Shown here piece by piece: positions 14,409 through 20,726 of a stretch of 20,726 bases of DNA; the first letter of the stretch is position 1, and every line of letters starts with the position of its first letter. The position numbers and the translations under genes were made by a program. The DNA lies in NCBI GenBank assembly GCA_000402775.1, contig AQSC01000060.1:1-20726 (forward strand). Reading direction: 5' to 3'. The notes beneath the pieces are model-generated. The model saw only the letters and a list, made by a program, of their open reading frames with translations. It made no database searches and had not been told where the DNA came from. This DNA is from Euryarchaeota archaeon SCGC AAA252-I15 (GTDB lineage Archaea > Altiarchaeota > Altiarchaeia > IMC4 > SCGC-AAA252-I15).

Positions 14409-15653
14409 TTATGTTCCTTCGTCCCAGCTTTCAAGGTATTTTTTCTGCCGGTCGGTAAGGGAATCCAAGTTCACTCCCATGCTCGCAAGTTTGAGTTTGG
14501 CAACGCGCTCGTCGACTTCTTTGGGAATCTGGTGTACTCCGGCTGCGAGCTTGTTCTCGTTGATGTATTTCACTGCAAGCGCCTGGTTGGCGAAGCTCAT
14601 GTCCATGACTTCGCTGGGATGGCCTTCTGCCGCCGCAAGATTTACGAGGCGGCCTTCTGCGAGCATGTAGATTATCCTCCCGTCCTTTAACGTGTATTTC
14701 TCAACGTTGTCTCGTACGATCTTCTTTTCCTTTGAAAGCTTCTCTAGTTCGTGAATATTTATCTCGACGTTGAAGTGGCCGCTGTTGGCAACAATAGCCC
14801 CCGACTTCATCTTGGTAAAGTGGTCGCCGGTTATGATGTCCACATCACCTGTGGCGGAAATGAATATGTCGCCCAACTCCGCAGCCTCGCTCATGGGCAT
14901 GACCCGAAATCCGTCCATAACCGCGCGCAAGGCAAGCGTGGGATTCACTTCAGTGACTACAACGTTTGAGCCCATACCGCGTGCGCGCTCAGCTATCCCT
15001 GAACCGCACTGGCCGTAGCCGCCGACTACGACAGTCTTTCCTGCGAAAAGAACAGAAGTCGCCCGGAGGATTCCGTCGATAGTGCTCTGCCCCGTCCCAT
15101 AGTGGTTGTCGAACAAGTGTTTTGTGTCGGCGTCGTTTGTCGCCATGACAGGATACTTTAAGGCACCGTCAGCTTCCATGGCCTTAAGGCGTATGATTCC
15201 AGTGGTAGTCTCCTCGCACCCGCCTTTAATTCCTTTCAAAAGCTCTTTGCGTTTCTTGTGGATCGTAAATATCAAGTCTGCACCGTCGTCAATAGTAATC
15301 TGAGGCTTATGGTCGAGGACCTTGTTGATGTTGGCGTAGTATTCTTCGTTGGTTTCACCCCGCCAAGCATAAGTGTCGACTCCCTCGTCTGCGAGCGCTG
15401 CGGCAACATCATCCTGGGTTGAAAGCGGATTGCACCCGGTTATGGCTACGGAAGCACCTCCCGCAACAAGAGTTCTAACGAGGACCGCAGTCTCTTTGGT
15501 CACGTGAAGCGCAAAGCCCACGCGAACGTCCTCCAAAGGTTTGTCCTTCTCAAAATCCCCTTTAATCTTGGCGAGAACTGGCATGTGCTCCTCAGCCCAC
15601 TCAATCTTCAATTTCCCCTGCGGGGCAAGCCCCAAATCCTTAACTTCGCTCAT
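14409..15653 (-). CDS. ahcY: S-adenosylhomocysteine hydrolase (adenosylhomocysteinase)
   Basis: Splits S-adenosylhomocysteine into adenosine and homocysteine with tightly bound NAD+, in the cytoplasm, keeping methylation going. The 414 aa match the archaeal and thermophile form, which lacks the about 40-residue insert of some bacterial enzymes. Visible residues: His50 (HVTKET), Asp123, Glu148 in GCEETTTG, Lys178 and Asp182 in DTKHLFDNHYGTGQS, NAD motif GGYGQCGSG (211-219), and His293 in NSGHFNVEI. The Cys usual after the DNxYG stretch in eukaryotic enzymes is Thr here, as in thermophilic homologs. A TATA-like TTAATATAG (15682-15690, minus strand) lies about 33 nt before the ATG. Confidence 0.96.
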   Translation of the reverse strand: MSEVKDLGLAPQGKLKIEWAEEHMPVLAKIKGDFEKDKPLEDVRVGFALHVTKETAVLVRTLVAGGASVAITGCNPLSTQDDVAAALADEGVDTYAWRGETNEEYYANINKVLDHKPQITIDDGADLIFTIHKKRKELLKGIKGGCEETTTGIIRLKAMEADGALKYPVMATNDADTKHLFDNHYGTGQSTIDGILRATSVLFAGKTVVVGGYGQCGSGIAERARGMGSNVVVTEVNPTLALRAVMDGFRVMPMSEAAELGDIFISATGDVDIITGDHFTKMKSGAIVANSGHFNVEINIHELEKLSKEKKIVRDNVEKYTLKDGRIIYMLAEGRLVNLAAAEGHPSEVMDMSFANQALAVKYINENKLAAGVHQIPKEVDERVAKLKLASMGVNLDSLTDRQKKYLESWDEGT

Positions 15654-15685
15654 TTTGTGAAATAAGTTATGTCATTAACACTATA

Positions 15686-17518
15686 TTAATCTTTAACAGA
15701 CTCAGACAACACTTCATTAATAGCTTTAGTTGCCTGCTCGTTTTTCATGATTTCTTCTACCACGGGCTTTAAGCCCTGTATTTTTTGCTGGTGGATGAGG
15801 TAGTCGCTAAAAGTCATATCTTTCGGTAGTTTCCCGGCCATAAGTCTTTCTAAAGGATCCTGTGAAACGATTTTATTGATTGCCTCAGACATGTCGGAGA
15901 TAGAATCACCCACCTTAAACTGAAGAATATCCAGTCCGTCCTTAAAATCTTCTCCCATCTCTTTAGGATTTCCAGACTCCTGGTGGACGAGTCCCCGCAT
16001 AAGAAGTCGTGTACCCATCTTGAATCCTCCAAACGATTTTGAATGTTTGACTGCATTATCAGCCTCCCGTAATGCATCCTTGATTTTTTCAGGATTGGTC
16101 TTCGCCCACCTACGATAGAAGCCCACTTTCTTATCGCAAGTTCCAGCCAGACTAGCAGGATCATCCGTATAAGAATTGCCTAAGGCATCATATGCATCCA
16201 CCATACCCTGAAGGTACTCGTCTTTTACGCCGTCGAGTGAGATGAGATCGTCATATACAGAAACCGCATCCTTCGCCCGGTCACTGTCTCCCACGAGAAG
16301 CGCTCTCCAGCTTGCACTATTTCTCTTACCAATTGATTCGATGAAGTATTTACCAGACTGCTTGAGAAATTTAATCTTGTCCCCCTTATTTTCGCTGAGA
16401 CCTGCACGTATCCTATATAATTCACCTAATGTTTCAAGAGAATTGCCGTTTTCAGGATCGAGTTCAACTGCTTTGAGAATGTGTTTTTCACAGGTTTTCA
16501 TGTCAGCCAATTTAGCCCCCCCTGAAGCATCCACTGACCGAAGGAATAAGGCACGACCTAAAGCACCGTGAGAGTCGGGGTCACCGCTTAACTCGGATGC
16601 GTAATTAAGGTATTTGATGGCACTATCCAGAGTATCCTTTGGAGCATCCTTTTCAACTGATCTCGCCATAAGGTCGGCGCCGTAGTTGAAAAGCTCGCTT
16701 GTTATGGGTCCGAGAGGCCTGGGCCGAGTATATGCGGGACCTGAAGCTTTTAAGATCCCCCTTTTTTCAAGGTGTTTGGGAAAGTCGGAAGCCTCAACTA
16801 AAGCCCCATTTTGAGTGTGTTCGATGTAAACGTTTCCATACCGGTGGACAATGTGTTCTGGAACTACTACTGAGTAGGCAGGGATTTTCTCGGTTTGAGC
16901 TCGGAGAATAGTGTCATATGCCCCAGAGAGATCCTCACAGAAACCGCTCATCTTGCCCCAAACTTCAAAGACACCACGGTTTTTATCGGATCCAGAATCA
17001 AGAAGTTCCCTGTCACTCATAACCCTAAAATGTTCGTCAACTCCCTGACCCCCATAGAATACTTCGTTTACAGCCCCAATCACAGCCTTCCCCTCCCTGC
17101 GGTCGACTCCTTGAAGATTAGTATGTACTGTATTGGACATAGCTTCAGCCTTCTTGATCACTTTGTTGGCGCGAGTATTGAATTCAGTCTGATCAAATGG
17201 CTTTCCCGAGTGTTCTTCCTCCTCCTGGGCGATGCGAAGCAGCACGTGAAGGGGGAGATATTGTCGTTTGTCGACTGCACCAGCCTTAACTTCGTCTAAG
17301 ACTTCATCAAGAGTTTTAAATCCGGTGAGTGCTCCTTTATCATCATATTTTCCAAAACACTCCGCGTAGGAGCGCAATATGATAGCCTGACGGCGACCGT
17401 CTCCAGGGGAAGTTTCGGCAGGACTGGATTCTCCAGCCAAACCCTCACCGACTGCAAGGGGTGCAATTGCCGCAGCGCCGGCGACTTTCAAAAAGTCTCT
17501 CCGATTTACTTTCTCCAC
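15686..17518 (-). CDS. Tat-exported protein with transglutaminase-like (SirB1-type) domain and TPR-like repeats
   Basis: 610 aa from a GTG start. The N-terminus is a twin-arginine signal, NRRDFLKVAGAAAIAPLA (5-22), so the protein should fold in the cytoplasm and be exported by Tat, then either released or held at the surface. Residues about 110-245 resemble the transglutaminase-like/SirB1 cysteine fold: GFCEDLSGAY places Cys194 at a helix start, and VVVPEHIVHRYGNVYIE places His222 on the following strand. The remainder (about 265-600) is helical, with TPR-like units such as KHILKAVELDPENGNSLETLGELYRI (350-380 region). Whether it is a protease, a cross-linking enzyme or a non-catalytic binding domain cannot be told. 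It ends 32 nt before ahcY begins on the same strand. Confidence 0.65.
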   Translation of the reverse strand: MEKVNRRDFLKVAGAAAIAPLAVGEGLAGESSPAETSPGDGRRQAIILRSYAECFGKYDDKGALTGFKTLDEVLDEVKAGAVDKRQYLPLHVLLRIAQEEEEHSGKPFDQTEFNTRANKVIKKAEAMSNTVHTNLQGVDRREGKAVIGAVNEVFYGGQGVDEHFRVMSDRELLDSGSDKNRGVFEVWGKMSGFCEDLSGAYDTILRAQTEKIPAYSVVVPEHIVHRYGNVYIEHTQNGALVEASDFPKHLEKRGILKASGPAYTRPRPLGPITSELFNYGADLMARSVEKDAPKDTLDSAIKYLNYASELSGDPDSHGALGRALFLRSVDASGGAKLADMKTCEKHILKAVELDPENGNSLETLGELYRIRAGLSENKGDKIKFLKQSGKYFIESIGKRNSASWRALLVGDSDRAKDAVSVYDDLISLDGVKDEYLQGMVDAYDALGNSYTDDPASLAGTCDKKVGFYRRWAKTNPEKIKDALREADNAVKHSKSFGGFKMGTRLLMRGLVHQESGNPKEMGEDFKDGLDILQFKVGDSISDMSEAINKIVSQDPLERLMAGKLPKDMTFSDYLIHQQKIQGLKPVVEEIMKNEQATKAINEVLSESVKD

Positions 17519-17548
17519 AATATGATTTAGGTTTTTAATTGAAAAAAA

Positions 17549-17745
17549 TCATGTTTCCTCCCAAAGCTCTTGGAAGTATCGTTCATAATATCTCGCAGTC
17601 TCCTCGTCACGGATCACGACGTTCACTTCATTATTCTTTTCAAGGCCATAGAAGGAAAGAGTTGTAGAGCCTAAAAATAATGATCTCACCGTCCACGATT
17701 ATGAGTTTGGCGTGGGTTGTGACTTCTTCAGAATCATATTTTAAC
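17549..17745 (-). pseudogene. truncated, frameshifted copy of the PLD-like nuclease gene
   Basis: This stretch matches the 3' third of the intact PLD-like gene at 19090-19662, roughly 80% identical by eye, in the same orientation. Its degenerate translation keeps YDSEEVTTHAKLIIVDGE and YGLEKNNEVNVVIRDEETA. A one-base insertion in a T-run (just after the DGE codons) breaks the frame, and another extra base lies at the join with the glycosyltransferase fragment. The 5' two-thirds, including the membrane anchor, are missing. This accounts for the first half of the gene-free gap between 17519 and 17892. Confidence 0.85.
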
Positions 17746-17886
17746 CTCAACTGTTTTGTCGTTGCTTTTTCCGTCGCAGACGATTATCTCGTATTTTAAG
17801 GTAGTCTCTTGCGAGCGGATGGAGTCGAGATAGGAGCCGATACTCTTCTCCTCGTTTAATGTTGGTATGATAATCGAAACGTCCAT
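17734..17886 (-). pseudogene. N-terminal fragment of a family 2 glycosyltransferase
   Basis: A 50-codon ORF whose start, MDVSIIIPTLNEEKSIGSYL, and later YEIIVCDGKSNDKTVEV are the beta-alpha-beta nucleotide-sugar-binding start of GT2 enzymes (about 240-300 aa when whole). It begins 6 nt after the Lrp-type regulator's stop, so it was probably the second gene of that operon. At VEVK it runs into the PLD remnant, where PLD has the similar IEIK, and then stops. The fusion looks like a recombination scar; it is not expected to be functional. Confidence 0.8.
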
Positions 17887-17892
17887 CGCAGG

Positions 17893-18378
17893 TTATGTGT
17901 GCGCTTCTAGTATGCTATTGTAGTCGAAGTCTTTTATTGTCTTTTTTATGGATGTTATGAATTGGTCTATTCCTTTGAAGTTTTTCTCCCATTTATTTCG
18001 GATTTCTCTTGTAAACTCTTCATACTCTGCAAAGGTTTTGTGGATGCTGATTATTATCTCTGTCCTGCCGCCCAGTCCTTCTCCCGGAGCCGAGAATAAT
18101 ACTGTGGGGTGTTCTCTGATCCATTTCTGGGCGGCTTTTATGAGCTTTAAGTCGGTGTATCCTTCGGCACGGAATACCGTAAAGACTAGCAGTTCGCACT
18201 CTATCTCGCTTAAGTCTGGGTGATTTGAGTATCGTAGCAGGCCGTTTTTCTCTAACTCCTGTCTGATTCTTGTGACAGTGGGTTGCGAGGTTTTCAGTTG
18301 CCGGGCTACTTCACTGTCTGTTATTCTTGGATTCTTAGATATTATTACCAAGACTTTTTTTTCTATTTCACGCAGCAT
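17893..18378 (-). CDS. Lrp/AsnC-type transcriptional regulator
   Basis: 161 aa. The N-terminal winged helix-turn-helix (about 5-48) is clear: ISKNPRITDSEVARQL, then SQPTVTRIRQELEKNGLLR. The C-terminal half (about 60-130), with ELLVFTVFRAEG and a GGRTEIIISIH strand, fits a ligand-sensing or oligomerisation domain of the Lrp/AsnC type, although divergent. It is transcribed away from the TBP gene across a 156-nt gap and precedes a broken glycosyltransferase gene. It may regulate itself, its former operon, or TBP; none of these is shown. Confidence 0.8.
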   Translation of the reverse strand: MLREIEKKVLVIISKNPRITDSEVARQLKTSQPTVTRIRQELEKNGLLRYSNHPDLSEIECELLVFTVFRAEGYTDLKLIKAAQKWIREHPTVLFSAPGEGLGGRTEIIISIHKTFAEYEEFTREIRNKWEKNFKGIDQFITSIKKTIKDFDYNSILEAHT

Positions 18379-18466
18379 TTTGAACCATGTTAATTTTTAG
18401 TCTCTGAGTCCATAGGTACTACACTAAAGATTAACTTATGCACCCATTTAAGATTATACTTATAAT

Positions 18467-18490
18467 TTATATAAAAGTTATTTAAATAAC
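18467..18490 (+). promoter_or_regulatory. strong TATA box of the TBP gene with an adjoining palindrome
   Basis: TTTATATAAAA (18467-18476) is the best TATA match in the window. It is followed immediately by the perfect 14-nt palindrome GTTATTTAAATAAC (18477-18490), between the TATA box and the expected start site near 18500. That gives a 5' leader of about 35 nt, unlike the leaderless genes elsewhere here. The palindrome is well placed as a repressor operator. Confidence 0.55.
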
Positions 18491-18534
18491 GCATAATCTA
18501 TTCACTATGATGAAATTTTGGGAATAATATTAAA

Positions 18535-19089
18535 ATGGCTGTTAAAGCGAAAATCGAGAATATTGTGTCATCAATCAATCTTCAGCGGATGCTGGATTTA
18601 GATTACATTGCAGAACATATGAAGGGAGTAAGCAATCCAACCAGATTTCCAGGGTTAGTCTACAAAATAAGTAAACCAAAGGTTGCTATGCTGTTGTTCC
18701 GCACCGGCAAAGTGATTTGCAGCGGCGCATTATCAAGAAAAGACATTGATTGTGCGGTAGATAAACTGGTAAAAGAACTACGGGTATGCGGAGTTAGAGT
18801 CAGGAAAAAACCGATAATAGAAATCCAGAATATCGTCGCATCTGCAGACCTCGGCTTTAAGGTAAACCTGGATAATCTCGTCGTAGAGTGCGTGAGCACT
18901 GAATACGAACCGGAACAGTTCCCTGGGTTGGTGTTCAGGCTTGACGATCCGAAAACGGTCATGCTAATCTTCCGTTCAGGCAAGATAATCATAACCGGGG
19001 CTAAAACACGAAAGTCCGCCAATATTTCAGCGGAAAGAACACAGCGGATGGTCAGGGAATACGGTACCATTATCACGGGACTCGGGTAA
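18535..19089 (+). CDS. tbp: TATA-box-binding protein (TBP)
   Basis: 184 aa made of two direct repeats of about 90 residues, the saddle fold that binds TATA boxes and recruits TFB and RNA polymerase. Repeat 1 carries IENIVSSINL, FPGLVYKI and MLLFRTGKVICSGA; repeat 2 carries IQNIVASADLG, FPGLVFRL and MLIFRSGKIIITGA. Length and repeat structure are those of archaeal TBP and mark the host as an archaeon. A strong TATA box plus palindrome lies 45-68 nt upstream. The stop codon abuts that of the convergent PLD-like gene with no bases between. Confidence 0.97.
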   Translation: MAVKAKIENIVSSINLQRMLDLDYIAEHMKGVSNPTRFPGLVYKISKPKVAMLLFRTGKVICSGALSRKDIDCAVDKLVKELRVCGVRVRKKPIIEIQNIVASADLGFKVNLDNLVVECVSTEYEPEQFPGLVFRLDDPKTVMLIFRSGKIIITGAKTRKSANISAERTQRMVREYGTIITGLG

Positions 19090-19662
19090 TTAAGCTTGAA
19101 GTTCCCAAAGCTGCGTAAAATAGTTTTCGTAGTATTTCGCAGTCTCCTCGTCGCGGATGACAACGTTTACTTCATTATTCTTTTCAAGGCCGTAGAAGGA
19201 AAGGTTTGTAGAGCCTAATATCACGGTCTCGCCGTCCACAATGATTAGTTTAGCGTGAGTAGTCACATCTTCAGAGTCGAATTTTATTTCAATTCCAGCT
19301 TCCCTTAGTTTATCAAACGCATTATTCTGCTTGGAATACTGGTCCACGATTATTTTCACTTCCACACCCCGCTTATGAGCTGCAATCAAGTCTTCGACCA
19401 GAATATTCATGCTACTGTTAGGAAAATTTTCGTAATACTTGACTTCGAAAGACGCGATGTGAATGGAAGATTCAGCCTCAACCAACGCCTTATGCGCGGC
19501 CTCAAAGTATCCTCGATCCGAAACAGGAATCACCGAAACCTTATCAACACACGCAGGGTGAGGGCAAACCCGCTCTTCAGCCAGGTGGATGACTTCAACG
19601 GCGAGAATCAGGCCAAATATTACGCCTAACAGAATACCAGTTGAAAACGTGCGTTTAGCCAT
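19090..19662 (-). CDS. phospholipase D-like nuclease, single HKD motif, membrane anchored
   Basis: 190 aa. The N-terminal basic residues and hydrophobic stretch (about 8-25) are a signal peptide or membrane anchor. The PLD-like domain follows (about 43-188) with one HxKxxxxD motif: His136, Lys138, Asp143 in THAKLIIVDGE, plus the downstream GSTN. Single-motif members such as the Nuc endonuclease type act as homodimers and cleave phosphodiesters, often nucleic acid; a location at or outside the membrane is inferred. It starts 11 nt after serA on the same strand and could be cotranscribed. A broken partial copy lies at 17549-17745. Confidence 0.88.
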   Translation of the reverse strand: MAKRTFSTGILLGVIFGLILAVEVIHLAEERVCPHPACVDKVSVIPVSDRGYFEAAHKALVEAESSIHIASFEVKYYENFPNSSMNILVEDLIAAHKRGVEVKIIVDQYSKQNNAFDKLREAGIEIKFDSEDVTTHAKLIIVDGETVILGSTNLSFYGLEKNNEVNVVIRDEETAKYYENYFTQLWELQA

Positions 19663-19673
19663 AAAATTATTTT

Positions 19674-20591
19674 TTAACGTCCCAATACCTTCTCTATTCC
19701 CTCAACAACTATTTTCCCTGCGATAATCTGAGCGTCCTGGGTGCCGGCGCCGATGTGTGGTGTGAGCATGACGTTTTCCATATTGCAGAGCTCGTGCGTC
19801 GGAGAAAGCGGCTCCTCGTTGTAGACGTCGAGTCCAGCTCCCGCAATCTTGTCTTCCTTCAAAGCTTTGACGAGCCCTTCCTCGTCGACGACGAGCCCCC
19901 GGCTCGTGTTTATGAAGTATGCTGTGGGCTTCATCATGGCGAATTTCTTGTAGTCCATGAAATTCTTGTTTTCCTCGGTTGCGGGAATGTGGATGGACAC
20001 GAAATCCGAGTTATACAAAAGCTCTTCGAGAGAAACCTCCTTGGCGTAGGCTTCCCGCATGTCTTCTGCGGTGAGGAAGGGGTCGTAGGATATTATCTCC
20101 ATCCCCAAACCATTACACTTCACTGCGAGTTCACGGCCTATACGGCCGAAGCCGATTACTCCAATAGTCTTGCCATACAATTCTATCCCATAATAATCCT
20201 TTTTAAGCCACTTACCCTCCCGCATAGTCCGGTCGGCGTGGTGAAGATGGCGAGCGAGACAAAACATTAGACCTAACGCAAGCTCGGCCACAGAAACTGT
20301 GAGGGATGTGGGAGCGTTTATTACGACGATATTTTTTTCTTTCGCGTATTCGGTGTCAATGTTGTCGAGGCCTACGCCCACTCGACCTATTACTTTGAGT
20401 TTTTCGCCGGCGTCTATTACTTCCCTGGTGACTTTCGTGCGGGAGCGTACGACCAGTGCGTCATAGTCTTTCACGCGTTTCATAAGGTCTTCTGCTGTGA
20501 TTTCAAAGTCTTTGTCAACATCAGCAAATTCCTGCGCAAGCTTGAGCGCGGTTTCGTGCGTTTTATCCGCGAAAAGTATTTTCGGCCTCAT
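19674..20591 (-). CDS. serA: D-3-phosphoglycerate dehydrogenase, short form
   Basis: Oxidises 3-phosphoglycerate to phosphohydroxypyruvate with NAD+, the first step of serine synthesis. The 305 aa contain the D-isomer 2-hydroxyacid dehydrogenase fold with NAD motif GFGRIG (147-152) and catalytic Arg231 (NTSRG), Glu260 (NEEP) and His279 (TPHIGAGT). The C-terminal ACT or intervening regulatory domains of longer SerA proteins are absent, so serine feedback through ACT is not expected. Another 2-hydroxyacid dehydrogenase activity is possible, but the aminotransferase 4 nt upstream favours serine synthesis. Confidence 0.9.
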   Translation of the reverse strand: MRPKILFADKTHETALKLAQEFADVDKDFEITAEDLMKRVKDYDALVVRSRTKVTREVIDAGEKLKVIGRVGVGLDNIDTEYAKEKNIVVINAPTSLTVSVAELALGLMFCLARHLHHADRTMREGKWLKKDYYGIELYGKTIGVIGFGRIGRELAVKCNGLGMEIISYDPFLTAEDMREAYAKEVSLEELLYNSDFVSIHIPATEENKNFMDYKKFAMMKPTAYFINTSRGLVVDEEGLVKALKEDKIAGAGLDVYNEEPLSPTHELCNMENVMLTPHIGAGTQDAQIIAGKIVVEGIEKVLGR

Positions 20592-20595
20592 TTTT

Positions 20596-20726
20596 TCACA
20601 ACCCCATCAATTCATTTAAAACGTCAATGTATTCTTTAAGCTCTTCAAGAGTTCTATCGCCCATGTGCGCGATTCGGAATGCTTCCCCTTTAAGTTTACC
20701 GTAGCCGTTTGAGAACAGGTATCCCC
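20596..20726 (-). CDS. class V aminotransferase, C-terminal end (partial)
   Basis: Only the last 43 codons are inside the window; the gene continues past its right edge. The tail contains GYGKLKGEAFRIAHMGD followed by a helix LEELKEYIDVLNELM, the usual C-terminus of the serine-pyruvate/alanine-glyoxylate group of class V PLP aminotransferases. Such enzymes can perform the amination step after SerA in archaea. Its stop is 4 nt from the serA ATG, so the two are cotranscribed. The exact substrate (phosphohydroxypyruvate, hydroxypyruvate or glyoxylate) cannot be decided from this part. Confidence 0.85.
   Translation of the reverse strand, partial: GYLFSNGYGKLKGEAFRIAHMGDRTLEELKEYIDVLNELMGL

Noticed and set aside
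1..20726. CRISPR arrays, rRNA or tRNA genes, and insertion-sequence transposases
   Set aside because: No regularly spaced repeats, no recognisable rRNA or tRNA sequence, and no transposase-like ORF were found on reading both strands.

Overview
The window is archaeal. It encodes a two-repeat TATA-box-binding protein (18535-19089). Several genes carry an A/T-rich TATA element centred about 26-30 nt before the first codon and no ribosome binding site, which is the leaderless layout of many archaea. The mix suggests a DPANN-type or deep-branching euryarchaeal lineage: membrane-anchored surface proteins with Thr/Ser linkers, N-glycosylation sequons and Cys-rich modules, an S-adenosylhomocysteine hydrolase, and a short GT35 phosphorylase. 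The lineage itself cannot be fixed from this sequence alone.

Layout. 1-716: a nested hairpin, then a membrane-anchored thioredoxin-like protein with no visible start codon. 758-3249: a co-oriented trio of unrecognised genes, made of two tandem paralogs with internal duplication and one protein with three predicted helix-turn-helix units, facing a convergent single-span membrane protein (3246-3887). 4053-5780: alpha-glucan phosphorylase. 5954-6496: a small polytopic membrane protein, convergent with the next operon. 6499-10452 (minus strand): hydC-hydB-hydA, a complete trimeric NAD(H)-linked [FeFe] hydrogenase with overlapping genes. 10510-13604: a Yip1-like membrane protein, then a large surface glycoprotein whose frame is cut by one TGA and continues through a Thr-rich linker into a beta-sandwich domain. 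13611-15653 (minus): a SAM-dependent methyltransferase and S-adenosylhomocysteine hydrolase. 15686-17518 (minus): a Tat-exported protein combining a transglutaminase-like domain and TPR-like repeats. 17549-17886: fused remnants of a phospholipase D-like gene and a family 2 glycosyltransferase. 17893-19089: an Lrp-type regulator divergent from TBP. 19090-20726 (minus): an intact PLD-like nuclease, phosphoglycerate dehydrogenase, and the end of a class V aminotransferase.

How the genes fit together. The phosphorylase would release glucose-1-phosphate from storage glucan for fermentation. HydABC could then dispose of the electrons by oxidising NADH (possibly with reduced ferredoxin) to make H2, or run in reverse. 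SerA and the aminotransferase make serine, and the hydrolase clears the by-product of SAM-dependent methylation. The most notable biology is a bacterial-type trimeric [FeFe] hydrogenase in an archaeal genome. The least understood part is the unknown cluster at 758-3887.
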